Program-made: the position numbers and the translations under genes
Shown here: positions 34,202-43,713 of the stretch, in pieces
Layout: every line of letters starts with the position of its first letter
Numbering within the stretch: the first letter of the stretch is position 1
The notes under the pieces: model-generated
What the model was told of the DNA's origin: nothing
Databases searched by the model: none
The model's input: the letters and a program-made list of their open reading frames with translations, nothing else
Assembly (NCBI GenBank): GCA_016710965.1
Contig: JADJTW010000031.1
Coordinates: 496,001-560,000 of the forward strand
Length of the DNA: 64,000 bases
Origin: Flavobacteriales bacterium
GTDB taxonomy: Bacteria > Bacteroidota > Bacteroidia > Flavobacteriales_F > PHOS-HE28
Direction: 5' to 3'

Positions 34202-35266
34202 CTATCGTACCAACAACCAGGCGGCACCATCGCCTTTGCCGCGCACATCGCTCAATGCAGCCAACGCTTCGGCACGGGTGGCGTAGCTGCCGAAGACCAC
34301 CGGATGCAAACGTCCGCGCACTGGCAGACGGCGTGCAGGCCAACCCTTGGCAAGCAATTCGTTCAACTTCTTGTCGGCATTCTCCGGTTGTGCGAAGCAG
34401 CCGCCCACTACATGGTAGCGCGCATCGATCACCGTCAGCGGAGCCGTCCTGACCGCCACGGCGGTGGTATCGGCAACGGCGGTGCTCGGGCCGAGATCCA
34501 CAATAAGGGTGATACTATCGTTGGTACTGAGCGGCACGTTGCGCACGCCATCGCCCTCAGGCAGTTCAAAGCGGTGTGGCACCTCCACCGGTACGATGGA
34601 CGCCGTGTTGGGTGCGCGGTAGGTGGCTGCCGGTGCTGGCGCGAGGAATTCGAAGCCGCCCCATTGTTGCCCATTGTTGCCCCCCATCCGATAGGCCCAG
34701 ATGGCTGCAGCGCCAAAGACGATGGTGGCAATGGCGGCGGCGGCCCACCACATCGGTCGGTGGCGCTCCTCATTACCGGGGTTCCGCACCTGGCCGGGCA
34801 TCGGCACCACAAGCGGCGCTGGTCGGATGGATGGTGCGGGCTTCATGCGAACCACCGGCATGGCGGCCAGCGGCCTCAGCCCGAAGGCGTCCTTGAGGAA
34901 GCTCGATCGCTTGTCCGGGTCGAATTGCAGGTTGTGCTCCGCATCGCGGAAGAAAATGCCGATGCGCTCCAATTCCAATCTGCCACTTCGATCGAGCGTC
35001 TCGCGCCAACCAGCCACTTCGTTGTCGATGCGGTTGCTGGCTACATCGAAAGCCAGGCCCTCGCGCTTCGCCAGCCGGTCGGCGAGCAAGCCATCGTTGC
35101 GAACCAGATGCCGGTTGAAGCTCAATTCCTTGCCGGGGGGATGGATGAGCTTGCGTGGTTCATCAAGCCGGGCAGGGCGATAGTGCGTGAGGAAGCCGCC
35201 CCATTGCGGGACGATCACGCAATCGTGCGCGTAGAGCAGATCGTGCAGGTCGCGTTCGATACCCAT
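34202..35266 (-). CDS. HU-like/SPOR-domain membrane protein
   Basis: A 354-residue protein. Residues 1-130 resemble the Bacteroidota CCDC81-type HU domain (DLLYAHDCVIVPQWGGFL and LSFNRHLVRNDGLLADRLAKREG). One membrane helix lies near residues 178-196 (MWWAAAAIATIVFGAAAIWAY), and the C-terminal 75 residues form a SPOR domain (YHVVGGCFAQPENADKKLNELLAKGWPARRLP). SPOR domains bind denuded peptidoglycan at the septum. The HU-like part would be cytoplasmic and could contact DNA or another partner. It precedes the STAS-like gene on the same strand. Confidence 0.82.
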   Translation of the reverse strand: MGIERDLHDLLYAHDCVIVPQWGGFLTHYRPARLDEPRKLIHPPGKELSFNRHLVRNDGLLADRLAKREGLAFDVASNRIDNEVAGWRETLDRSGRLELERIGIFFRDAEHNLQFDPDKRSSFLKDAFGLRPLAAMPVVRMKPAPSIRPAPLVVPMPGQVRNPGNEERHRPMWWAAAAIATIVFGAAAIWAYRMGGNNGQQWGGFEFLAPAPAATYRAPNTASIVPVEVPHRFELPEGDGVRNVPLSTNDSITLIVDLGPSTAVADTTAVAVRTAPLTVIDARYHVVGGCFAQPENADKKLNELLAKGWPARRLPVRGRLHPVVFGSYATRAEALAALSDVRGKGDGAAWLLVR

Positions 35267-35281
35267 GGGAACGGTCGCAAT

Positions 35282-36031
35282 TTAGGTCGTGGCCACGCGA
35301 CGCCGTGCCTCCTCCAGATCGGCCGGGGTATCTACGCAGAACGATGCGTGAGCCGTGAGCCCTATGCGCACCTTCAATCCATTCTCGATCCATCGCAACT
35401 GTTCGAGCGATTCCGCCAGCTCCAAGGCCGAAGGGGAGAGCGCCACGATCCGTTGGAGCACATCGCCACGGAATGCGTAGAGGCCCACGTGCTTCAGGTA
35501 TTGGAAGGCGGCATGGCGCGGACCGGTTGTCGGCTTGCGCAGGTAGGGAATGGCGGCCCGGCTGAAGTACAACGCGTCCATGTTCACGTCGGTTGTGATG
35601 AACGCCTCGCCCGGGTCATCGAGGTCGCGATCATCGGAAACGACCTGTGCAAGCGTGGCAATGCCGCCGGGCGCCCCGGCAAGCGCGATGCATACTTCAT
35701 CGATCTGTTCAGGCGCGATGAAGGGTTCATCACCCTGGATGTTCACGACGGCATCGAAGCGATCATTGCCCAAGATGGTGAGCGCCTCATAGCAGCGGTC
35801 GGTGCCGCTGTGATGGTGCGGGGAGGTGATGACGGCCTCGGCGCCGAAAGCCCTTACGTGCTCTACGACACGCTCGTCGTCCGTTGCAACGACCACCGCA
35901 GCAAGCGACCTCGATCGGCGAGCCTGCTCCACAACACGCTGGACCATGCTCTTGCCGCCTATGTCCACCAAGGGTTTACCGGGCAGACGCGTGCTGGCGT
36001 AGCGTGCGGGAATGATGCCGAGGGTGCGCAT
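35282..36031 (-). CDS. kdsB: 3-deoxy-manno-octulosonate cytidylyltransferase
   Basis: A 249-residue CMP-Kdo synthetase, activating Kdo for lipid A-core assembly. Signatures: GIIPARYASTRLPGKPL at the N-terminus, SGTDRCYEA, and VNIQGDEPFI in the nucleotide-binding sheet; AAFQYLKHVGLYAFR is also typical. The ATG at 36031 fits the family; the in-frame upstream extension does not. It shows that the organism makes LPS. The HU/SPOR gene follows 15 bases downstream. Confidence 0.95.
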   Translation of the reverse strand: MRTLGIIPARYASTRLPGKPLVDIGGKSMVQRVVEQARRSRSLAAVVVATDDERVVEHVRAFGAEAVITSPHHHSGTDRCYEALTILGNDRFDAVVNIQGDEPFIAPEQIDEVCIALAGAPGGIATLAQVVSDDRDLDDPGEAFITTDVNMDALYFSRAAIPYLRKPTTGPRHAAFQYLKHVGLYAFRGDVLQRIVALSPSALELAESLEQLRWIENGLKVRIGLTAHASFCVDTPADLEEARRRVATT

Positions 36032-37054
36032 TCGCGTCTGGTTCGGAGGCAAGGTTCGCGGTCGGTCGATGCCGGGCTGCACAGGGACATCGCAAAATGC
36101 CATGCATCGTCCTCCGGGAGGGGGGGGGGGGGAGGAAGGGGGGGGGGGCTCGGGGTTGGGTTGCTAAACCTGTGAGGCCGGCGGTAGTCCTGCGGGTTGG
36201 TGAAGCATGGTCATGCGTGATGTCGATGCTCTTCAATGCCTCGGCCAGCAGGCCTGACCAGATGGCCCAGTAGTATGCCTTGGTTGTTCAGGATCGGCCA
36301 TGGTGCTGCCCATCGGACAGGTTGGCACCAACCGCTGGACAGCGACGAACGATAGATGACCTTCATCGCGCTTATCGCCTGACGCAGAGCCCGATGGGAT
36401 GGAGGCAAGGGTACAGGGTATCTGGCCTCACGCAAGCTCGCCCCGTCCACCATTCGGTCCACGGCGTGTCCAAGGCGACGCCGCACCAGAGGGGGACGGG
36501 CGCGGACAAAGCATGGGGCGGGGGGACCGCAGGCAGGCAGTGGGCGTGTACGAGCCCTGCAAGCGAAAAGACTTCCATGATGTGCGGTGACCGATGTCCA
36601 GGCCCACTCCGGGGTTCTTGGGCTGTCGAAGTGAAACTGCCGGTGACACGCGCCAGTGTCGGGGAGCCACCGAAGCCGATGGCTGGCACCCAGACTGCTT
36701 CCATTGCGCAGCCCGAGGCTCGCGCATCACGAGCAAGGGGATCGCATGGCCAGCCCTCGCTGGGCTTCACCAGCGATGAGCGCCTGATGAACCGCGGTTG
36801 ATCTGCTCGGAATGGTGTTCCAGGACGGCAGGGGCGCGTTCGCGTCCGGTTTCGGGTCGAGTGGCCCGGGCGGGCAGCTGGCTCGCACGGGGGGCAGGGG
36901 GCGGGCCGCGGGGCGATGGGCCTCCCAGGGCAGGGGGGGGGCGGTGCCAGCATCCCCCGTTCGTTCTCCTGGGTGCCATCGGCCCAGTACGCAGGCAGGC
37001 CCTCCACGGAAATGTCCGTCCCCGAAATCAGCATGTGACAAGGTTCATGGATGG
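36032..37054. other. Gene-free interval with G-homopolymers, probably unreliable sequence
   Basis: About 1 kb without a credible gene on either strand. Near its start are a G13 run (36120-36132) and a G11 run (36138-36148). Further G-rich stretches lie around 36890-36950, and a very GC-rich block at 37080-37120 overlaps the next gene's end. Frames in this interval change composition often and resemble no protein. It could be decayed sequence or a poorly resolved assembly or gap-closure region; the homopolymers favour the latter. Confidence 0.55.
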
Positions 37055-38497
37055 TCAGGCGAACGCCCTCGGCTCTTGACCGGCGCGCCGCGCCCCGGGG
37101 CGCCCCCGGCGGGCGAGCGCGATAACCCAGGCCGGGCGCCTCGGGCATGTTGCTCGCGTCAGCCAACTTGTTCGGCCTTCGGGCACGTTCATACTCCCGA
37201 ACACCGCCTTGTATGCCGCCCACGTCATACGCGAAGAGTGTATGAGACCCGCTTCGCACTGGCGGAACTGGAAGAGGTTCAGGCCCACCAGGGCGACCAC
37301 CAGGATCGATCCGGCAATGCGCACCAGCGTTCCACGCTCGCTCGTCCAGCAAATGGCAGCGCCGAGCGGCAAGGCCATCAGCGCGTAGCTCTGCACCAAC
37401 GCGCGCTGCCCGAAGCTGTCGGCATACCACCAGCAGCTCCAACTGCTTACGATGTACAGATTGAGGACGAAGAACGCGGTGGCGGACCAACGCAGTTCAG
37501 CTACAGAGCGCCGCATCGAAAGGATGCCCAGGGTGGCCACCAGCATGATCGGCGTGTAGATGTACCAGCCCTTGCGGAAACTGAACAGCACCTCCCACGT
37601 GTAGGGGTGCAGGAACTCGAAGCCTTCACCGGGATTGTTGTAGCTCATGTACAGCCACTTGCCGGTCATCCACCTCCAATAGGCCAGCTGGGGCAGGCAC
37701 ACGATGATGGCAATGACAGCCATCCAGATGATCTGTTGCCGACGCGTCCATAGTGAAGCCAAGTGCTGATTGAAGGAACGTTCATCGATCATCCCCACGA
37801 GCATGGGCACGACAGCCCATACGATCTCCGACGGTCGCGACACCACCAGGAGCCCGAGCAGGAAGCCGAGGATGATCGCATCGCGGCGCCTCCCACGTCG
37901 ATGCCATTCGAGGCTATGCCACAGTACAGCTGCGCCCAGCGTGAACAGGAAGATGTGCGGCATGCCGGTGCCGTGCAAGGCCTGATGCAGGTAGTTGGTG
38001 CCGAGCACGATGATCGAAAGCACGGCCGCGGTGATCCATTCGCTGAAGAACACTCGCAGCACCTTTCGCACCAGCAGCAAGCCGGCCAGCAGGTACACCA
38101 GCGATGCGATGATCAGGGACCATTGATACGGCTCTGAGAATCCGTCCTGTGGTTCCCCAACGATGCCGGCCGTGAAATGCCCAAGAGCGAAAAAGGGCGA
38201 CCATAGCAGGGCCATGCCCATCGGATACTTGTTCACCCAGCGGCCGTTGGGCAGCTCGCTTATCTGATAGAGCGTGCCGGTGCTCTTATAGGTTTCCATC
38301 GCTGTCCGCACCCACGCTTCATCGCTGATCCCGGGATCATGATGGATGAAGGTGGCAGGCAGGTACAGGTGATAGCCGAAGGTGTCCCAACTGATGGGGT
38401 TCGATGGACGATGCGAGAGAAGCCATGCTGCCAACGCTGCCCATAGCGCCAACGCAACGACGAGCGAGCGGGAAGCACGCATGCGTCCCGCTGCCAT
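37055..38497 (-). CDS. Polytopic membrane protein, PMT/ArnT-like glycosyltransferase fold
   Basis: A 480-residue protein with about ten hydrophobic helices. After the first helix comes a large first loop (SWDTFGYHLYLPATFIHHDPG), whose early Asp is typical of GT-C lipid-linked sugar transferases such as GT39/GT83. Several AWWYADSFGQRALVQSYALMALP-type segments recall the same group. The start at 38497 overlaps the TonB receptor stop by ATGA. The last 25 or so residues (from TRATCPRRPAW on) are Arg/Pro-rich and unlike the rest, probably a frameshift product from the poor-quality sequence at 37080-37150; the true C-terminus is uncertain. Confidence 0.68.
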   Translation of the reverse strand: MAAGRMRASRSLVVALALWAALAAWLLSHRPSNPISWDTFGYHLYLPATFIHHDPGISDEAWVRTAMETYKSTGTLYQISELPNGRWVNKYPMGMALLWSPFFALGHFTAGIVGEPQDGFSEPYQWSLIIASLVYLLAGLLLVRKVLRVFFSEWITAAVLSIIVLGTNYLHQALHGTGMPHIFLFTLGAAVLWHSLEWHRRGRRRDAIILGFLLGLLVVSRPSEIVWAVVPMLVGMIDERSFNQHLASLWTRRQQIIWMAVIAIIVCLPQLAYWRWMTGKWLYMSYNNPGEGFEFLHPYTWEVLFSFRKGWYIYTPIMLVATLGILSMRRSVAELRWSATAFFVLNLYIVSSWSCWWYADSFGQRALVQSYALMALPLGAAICWTSERGTLVRIAGSILVVALVGLNLFQFRQCEAGLIHSSRMTWAAYKAVFGSMNVPEGRTSWLTRATCPRRPAWVIALARRGRPGARRAGQEPRAFA

Positions 38498-40938
38498 CAC
38501 AGATTGGCGCTCAGTTGCACCTGCATGCTGCGTGGCGCCTCGATCGAGAGCGGGCGCAGCGAGTACACCTCGTTGGTCAGGTTGTTCACGATGAGGGCCA
38601 CGCGCAATTGCTTGGTCAAATCCATGCCCAAGCGTGCATCCACCAACGTGGTCCCGCTCTGGTGCGTCTCCATCCACCCACGCACACCGGTCACAAGTGT
38701 TCCGTCATCGTCGAGGTCTACGAAAGCCTTGTCGATGTTCTGCACGTGGCTGTTGTACCGCACGCTGAAGCCGGTGAATACCTTCTTGTATTGGAACTGC
38801 ATATCACTGCGGAAGGTGTTGCGCACGCGGAACTTGAGGATGTTGTTGGTCGGGTCGAAGCTGGTGTTGGTGTAAGTGGCCGCCGGAATGATGATGGTTG
38901 GCGTGGTGTTGCCCGGGGGGAATGGGAACGGCGGACCGGGAACGGGTTCGGCATACACCTGATCCGGCGTGGTGCTGATAGGCGTGGTGGCCGTCCATCC
39001 GATCAGGGTGCTGATCTCCACCTTGCCGATGCTGCCCTTGCCAGCGAGTTCCAATTCGTAGCCGGAAACGCGCGCACCGCCAGTGTTCACGCTCTTGAAG
39101 CCGAAGCCGTAGAAATTCGCTGCAGGGTTGGCCCAAGAGAAAGTCTCCCACTGCCCGAAGGTGAACTCCACGTAGTCCTGGTACTCCTGTTGGAAGACGA
39201 CTGCATCGAGGTAGCCCATGAAGCCGCCGATCTTGAATCCCTGCTTGATACCGCCCTCGATATTCCAACTTTGCTCCGGGTCGAGATCCTCATTGGGGAA
39301 CACCCTCAAAAGCCCCACGCTGGTGTTGATGAAGCGCTCGCCGATGGTGGGATACCTGAAGCCCTGCCCGTAGCTGGCGCGCAGGTAGGTGGCCTTCAGC
39401 ACGCGATAGGTGGTGCCCGCACGGAAGACAGGCTGACCGGCCACATCGCCGTTCACCTCGAACTGTTCGTAGCGCACACCAGCGCTCAACGCGAGCTTCT
39501 CGGCGAAGAGCTTCTTGTCCACTTGCAGGTACGCGGCGGTATTCATCGCCTTGTTCACCCCGTCGCCTTCATCATTGCCGCTGTACAGTTCGGCCGTACT
39601 GAGCACGTTGCGCAGCACCACACCGCCGGTGAGCACCGTTTCGCCGAAGAAATCCACCTTCTGCTGCACCTGGTACTCGGCGTGGTAGGTGTTGTTGCTG
39701 TTGCCCTGTCCATTATCGTTGTCGAAGATCTGCCGGTGGTAGCGCGTGCGCAGGCTGTGGCGCGTGCCGGCCGGGCTGTGGTAGTTGACGAAGGGGTCGA
39801 TGTAGAACTGGGTGCCCAGGGTGCGCGTTGTGGTGCCCTCCTTGGGCCTGAAGATGCCACGGTCGGTATCGCTCCAGATGAAGACGCTCGTGCTCTTGCT
39901 CTTCATCACGTTGCCGTTCACCCCGAAGTTGAGGCCGGTGAGCTTCTTGCTGCGCCAACGCAAGCCGGTGTTGAAGCGTGCGCGATGCTCGTAGCCGCCG
40001 GGCCCCAAGCGGTAGGGGTCGGCCTTGATGGTGTCCGCTGGAACGGGCTCGGGGCCGATGTAGCCGTTATCGGTGAAGGCATTGCCGCCGAGCACGAGAT
40101 CGAACTGACCGAATTTCTGCGAGTGGAAGAAGTTGGCGCCGCCGAAGCCCGGTTGGTTCTGGTCCCACCACCTGGCGGGCTTGTGGCCGGGCGTGTCGTA
40201 GATCCCCGCGAAGGTGACCACGCGCGTGCGCGGCTCGCTGCGCGGGAAGCTCGTGCGCACGTTGATGACCCCGCTGAGCGCTGCACTTCCGTAGAGCACG
40301 GATGAGGCACCCTTGATCACCTCCACCTGTTCGATGTTCTCCAGCGGAAGGAAGGTCCAGTTCGGACGGCCGATGTCGCCGCTGAGGATCGGCACATCAT
40401 CAACGCATACCTGCACGCGGCTCCCGGCTCCATAGCTGAAGCCGCTGCCCGCGCGGATCTGCGGCTCTTCGTCCACGACCACCACGCCAGGCACCTGATC
40501 CAGCGCATCGCTCATGGTCACCAGGTTCTTGTTACGGATCAGGTCGGGCTGCAGCACGCTCATGCTCTGGGTCACCTCCCCTACGCGTTGTTCGAATCGG
40601 CCTGCGCTCACCACCACCATGTCCAACTGCGCAGCCGCGATCGACAGCTTCATATCCAACGTGCGCCGCTCGCCCGGTGCCAGCGTGATCGCCTCCGTGC
40701 GCGTGGTGTAGCCCACGAAGCTGAACGCGATGCGGTGCTCGCCTGGCGGAAGCGTCAGGATGTACGCGCCATTCACATCAGTGGCAGCGCCCTTGCCCGG
40801 CGCAAACACCACGTTCACGCCCAACAACGTTTCGCCCGTGGTGGCATCCGTTACTTTCCCTTGCAAAGTGGCGTCCTGCGCTATCGCGGTAGTGCCGCCG
40901 AGCAGCATGATAAGAAGGAGGTGGAGCCGGTTCTGCAT
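38497..40938 (-). CDS. TonB-dependent receptor
   Basis: An 813-residue outer-membrane receptor with a signal peptide (MQNRLHLLLIMLLGGTTAIAQ), an N-terminal carboxypeptidase-like regulatory domain (residues 22-105, LQGKVTDATTGETLLGVNVVF), a plug domain (about 125-235, with DALDQVPGVVVVDEEPQIRAG and IEQVEVIKGASSVLYGSAALSGVINV) and a 22-strand barrel ending with a short final strand. No SusD homologue is adjacent, so a siderophore, haem or cofactor ligand is more likely than a glycan; this is inference. The gene is coupled to the GT-C-like protein downstream. Confidence 0.94.
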   Translation of the reverse strand: MQNRLHLLLIMLLGGTTAIAQDATLQGKVTDATTGETLLGVNVVFAPGKGAATDVNGAYILTLPPGEHRIAFSFVGYTTRTEAITLAPGERRTLDMKLSIAAAQLDMVVVSAGRFEQRVGEVTQSMSVLQPDLIRNKNLVTMSDALDQVPGVVVVDEEPQIRAGSGFSYGAGSRVQVCVDDVPILSGDIGRPNWTFLPLENIEQVEVIKGASSVLYGSAALSGVINVRTSFPRSEPRTRVVTFAGIYDTPGHKPARWWDQNQPGFGGANFFHSQKFGQFDLVLGGNAFTDNGYIGPEPVPADTIKADPYRLGPGGYEHRARFNTGLRWRSKKLTGLNFGVNGNVMKSKSTSVFIWSDTDRGIFRPKEGTTTRTLGTQFYIDPFVNYHSPAGTRHSLRTRYHRQIFDNDNGQGNSNNTYHAEYQVQQKVDFFGETVLTGGVVLRNVLSTAELYSGNDEGDGVNKAMNTAAYLQVDKKLFAEKLALSAGVRYEQFEVNGDVAGQPVFRAGTTYRVLKATYLRASYGQGFRYPTIGERFINTSVGLLRVFPNEDLDPEQSWNIEGGIKQGFKIGGFMGYLDAVVFQQEYQDYVEFTFGQWETFSWANPAANFYGFGFKSVNTGGARVSGYELELAGKGSIGKVEISTLIGWTATTPISTTPDQVYAEPVPGPPFPFPPGNTTPTIIIPAATYTNTSFDPTNNILKFRVRNTFRSDMQFQYKKVFTGFSVRYNSHVQNIDKAFVDLDDDGTLVTGVRGWMETHQSGTTLVDARLGMDLTKQLRVALIVNNLTNEVYSLRPLSIEAPRSMQVQLSANL

Positions 40939-40961
40939 GAACGCCGCGTAAGGGGTTGCGG

Positions 40962-40969
40962 CGAATGTA
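40962..40969 (-). promoter_or_regulatory. Putative -7 box (TACATTCG) for the TonB receptor
   Basis: TACATTCG on the minus strand lies 23 bases before the ATG at 40938. A TTTG (40986-40989) lies 16 bases further upstream. Confidence 0.4.
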
Positions 40970-41073
40970 GCCGGGGAGCTTCGACCAAAGGGTGATGGCA
41001 GGCCAAGTTGGGAAGCGTGCCGACGAATGCGAGGGCTTCCTTTCCGATCCTGCCCCAGGGTCGCATTCCTGCT

Positions 41074-41081
41074 TATCCTTG
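41074..41081 (+). promoter_or_regulatory. Putative -7 box (TATCCTTG) for dprA
   Basis: TATCCTTG ends 5 bases before the dprA ATG at 41087, supporting that start over one 60 bases upstream. Confidence 0.35.
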
Positions 41082-41086
41082 CTCAC

Positions 41087-42193
41087 ATGGACGACCAGGC
41101 CCTCATCCATCGCATCGCGCTCAGCATGCTCAAGGGCATCGGGCCGGTGAACGCACGCAATCTCGTGGCCTATTGCAGCGGCGTCGATCCCATTTTCACG
41201 GACAAGAAGCTGAAGAACACGCTGGAGAAGGTGCCAGGCATCGGGCCGAAGCTCATCGCGAGCATCACGGACAAGAAGGTGTTGCCCGCTGCGGAAAAGG
41301 AATTGGAATACGTGCGCAAGCACAAGTTGCGCATGCTCTTCTACCTCGACGCGGAATACCCCGGCCGATTGAAACAGGCCGAGGACGCGCCGGTGATCCT
41401 CTTCGTGAAGGGCCATGGCGACCTCGATGGCAAGCGCATGGTAAGCATCGTGGGAACGCGCACACCCACCGAACACGGCAAGCGCCTGTGCGTGGAACTG
41501 GTTGAAGGCCTGAAGGAGGTGAACGCTACCATCGTGAGCGGCCTCGCATATGGCATCGACATCGTGGCGCATCGCCACGCGTTGAAGAACGACCTGCCCA
41601 CGATCGGATGCGTGGCGCATGGTCTTGACAAGCTCTATCCCGGTGAGCACACAGCAACGGCCGAGGACATGCTGAAGGATGGCGCGCTCGTAAGCGAATT
41701 GCCCAGCGGATCCGCTTTCGCACCCGGCAACTTCCCAGCGCGCAATCGCGTGATCGCCGGCCTAAGCGATTGCACCATCGTGGTGGAGAGCGGCACCAAG
41801 GGCGGATCGCTCATCACCTCCGACATCGCCAATAGCTACGACCGAGAGGTCTTCACCTTTCCGGGTCGACCCACGGATCCGAAGAGCGAAGGCTGCAACA
41901 GGATCATCCAGCAGAACAAGGCTGCGCTCGTCAACAATGCCAAGGACGTTATCACCCTGATGGATTGGCTGGCGAAGAAGAAGAAGGCGCCCGTTCAAGT
42001 CGCGCTCTTCGGCGAGCTCATGCCAGATGAGCAGACGTTGGTGGAGATCATCCGGGCCAGGGGCAAGATCGCGATCGATGACTTGTGCGTGCAGAGCAAG
42101 ATGCCGCAAGGCAAAGCTGCGGGCTTGTTGCTGAACCTGGAGTTCAGTGGCGTGGTGCGCAGCCTGCCGGGGAAGGTGTATGAACTCAATTGA
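41087..42193 (+). CDS. dprA: DNA-processing protein DprA
   Basis: A 368-residue DprA, the RecA loader for single-stranded DNA in natural transformation. An N-terminal helix-hairpin-helix part (MLKGIGPVNARNLVAYC, KVPGIGPKLIASI) precedes the extended Rossmann fold with VSIVGTRTPTEHGKRL, IVSGLAYGIDIVAHRHAL, GSAFAPGNFPARNRVIAGLS and ESGTKGGSLITSDIAN. A C-terminal winged-helix domain (DLCVQSKMPQGKAAGLLLNLEFSG) ends it. The start at 41087 matches family length. Confidence 0.95.
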   Translation: MDDQALIHRIALSMLKGIGPVNARNLVAYCSGVDPIFTDKKLKNTLEKVPGIGPKLIASITDKKVLPAAEKELEYVRKHKLRMLFYLDAEYPGRLKQAEDAPVILFVKGHGDLDGKRMVSIVGTRTPTEHGKRLCVELVEGLKEVNATIVSGLAYGIDIVAHRHALKNDLPTIGCVAHGLDKLYPGEHTATAEDMLKDGALVSELPSGSAFAPGNFPARNRVIAGLSDCTIVVESGTKGGSLITSDIANSYDREVFTFPGRPTDPKSEGCNRIIQQNKAALVNNAKDVITLMDWLAKKKKAPVQVALFGELMPDEQTLVEIIRARGKIAIDDLCVQSKMPQGKAAGLLLNLEFSGVVRSLPGKVYELN

Positions 42194-42236
42194 AGGGTCA
42201 GCCCCCAGCGTCGATCACTGGCTGCTAAAGGTCATC

Positions 42237-42266
42237 TTGCACGTCACGCACCCCCGCCTACATTTG
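42237..42266 (+). promoter_or_regulatory. Promoter of gdhA
   Basis: TTG (42237-42239), a 19-base spacer and TACATTTG (42259-42266), an exact match to the Bacteroidota TAnnTTTG box. The start codon is 38 bases downstream. Confidence 0.6.
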
Positions 42267-42304
42267 CGCCCGCTCAACCAAAAAGCAACCCAAACATCCC
42301 CGCG

Positions 42305-43660
42305 ATGGCAAAGTCGAACAAGGCCGTGGACGCCTTCATGGCCGAAGTGAAGAAGCGCAACGGCAACGAGCCGGAATTCCTCCAGGCCGTGCATGAAGTG
42401 GCCGAGATGGTGATCCCCTTCATCGAAGCCAACCCCAAGTACAAGGGCAAGATGCTCTTGGAGCGCATGGTGGAGCCCGAGCGGGTGATCCTGTTCCGCG
42501 TGCCTTGGGTCGATGACAAAGGCAATACGCAAGTGAACCGTGGTTACCGCGTCGAGTTCAACAGCGCCATCGGCCCCTTCAAGGGCGGCCTGCGCTTCCA
42601 CCCCAGCGTGAACCTCGGTATCCTGAAGTTCCTGGGCTTTGAGCAGACCTTCAAGAACAGCCTCACTACCCTGCCAATGGGCGGAGGGAAAGGCGGCAGT
42701 GATTTCGATCCCAAAGGCAAGAGCGACCTTGAAGTGATGCGTTTCTGCCAGAGCTTCATGACGGAGCTGTGGCGCCATATGGGCCAGTTCACCGACGTGC
42801 CTGCGGGTGACATCGGCGTGGGCGGCCGCGAGATCGGCTTCATGTTCGGCCAGGACAAGCGCCTGCGCAACGAGTTCACCGGGGTGTTCACCGGCAAGGG
42901 CCGGAATTGGGGCGGTTCACTTATGCGTCCCGAAGCGACGGGCTACGGCTGCGTGTACTTCGCGGAAGAGATGATGAAGCACAACAAGAGCGGCTTCAAA
43001 GGCAAAGTCGTTGCGGTGAGCGGTAGCGGTAACGTGGCACAGTACGCCATTGAGAAGGCCACCCAACTCGGCGCGAAAGTGGTGACCTGCTCCGACAGCG
43101 ATGGCAGCATCTACGATCCCAACGGCATCGACGGCGTGAAGCTCAAGTTCATCATGGAGCTGAAGAACGTGAAGCGCGGCCGCATCGAGGAGTACGCGAA
43201 GAAGTTCAAAGGCAGCACCTACAAGAAAGGCGCTCGTGTATGGGACGTGGTGGCCAAGTGCGACGTGGCACTGCCCTGCGCCACGCAGAACGAACTGGAC
43301 GGCAAGAACGCGAAGGACCTGGTGAAGAAGGGCGTGAAGTACGTGGCCGAAGGCGCCAACATGCCCAGCACACCGGAGGCCATCGAGGTCTTCCAAGCTG
43401 CCAACGTGGCCTTCGCACCGGGCAAGGCCAGCAACGCCGGTGGTGTTGCCACCAGCGGCCTGGAGATGAGCCAGAACAGTCTGCGCCTGAGCTGGACCGC
43501 TGAGGAGGTGGACCAGCGCCTGCACGCCATCATGAAGAACATCCACGCCGCTTGCGTGAAGCATGGCGCGGAAGGAAAGGGCGTGAACTACGTGAAAGGC
43601 GCCAACATCGCCGGCTTCGTGAAAGTGGCCGATGCCATGCTGGACCAGGGGGTGGTGTAA
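42305..43660 (+). CDS. gdhA: NADP-type glutamate dehydrogenase
   Basis: A 451-residue GDH of the hexameric bacterial type, making glutamate from 2-oxoglutarate and ammonia. The catalytic lysine region PMGGGKGGSDFDPKGKSD lies near residue 125. The coenzyme domain begins with GKVVAVSGSGNVAQYA; ASNAGGVATSGLEMSQNS is also conserved. Length and motifs suit the NADP-linked anabolic enzyme. It is a single-gene unit with a good promoter and a terminator 20 bases after the stop. Confidence 0.96.
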   Translation: MAKSNKAVDAFMAEVKKRNGNEPEFLQAVHEVAEMVIPFIEANPKYKGKMLLERMVEPERVILFRVPWVDDKGNTQVNRGYRVEFNSAIGPFKGGLRFHPSVNLGILKFLGFEQTFKNSLTTLPMGGGKGGSDFDPKGKSDLEVMRFCQSFMTELWRHMGQFTDVPAGDIGVGGREIGFMFGQDKRLRNEFTGVFTGKGRNWGGSLMRPEATGYGCVYFAEEMMKHNKSGFKGKVVAVSGSGNVAQYAIEKATQLGAKVVTCSDSDGSIYDPNGIDGVKLKFIMELKNVKRGRIEEYAKKFKGSTYKKGARVWDVVAKCDVALPCATQNELDGKNAKDLVKKGVKYVAEGANMPSTPEAIEVFQAANVAFAPGKASNAGGVATSGLEMSQNSLRLSWTAEEVDQRLHAIMKNIHAACVKHGAEGKGVNYVKGANIAGFVKVADAMLDQGVV

Positions 43661-43680
43661 GGCATCACCTGATACCATTG

Positions 43681-43713
43681 AGAAGCCCCGGCATGCGTCG
43701 GGGCTTCTTCATT
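43681..43713 (+). terminator. Terminator after gdhA
   Basis: A 10-bp stem (AGAAGCCCCG / CGGGGCTTCT, loop of 8) at 43681-43708 followed by TCATT. It works best for plus-strand transcripts; no gene lies on the other strand here. Confidence 0.75.

Noticed and set aside
36372..37490. A 372-codon minus-strand open frame across the G-rich interval
   Set aside because: Half of it overlaps the membrane protein gene in another frame, and the rest has no protein-like pattern.
41027..41086. Earlier in-frame start for DprA
   Set aside because: The added 20 residues do not fit the family, and a -7-like box lies just before the later ATG.
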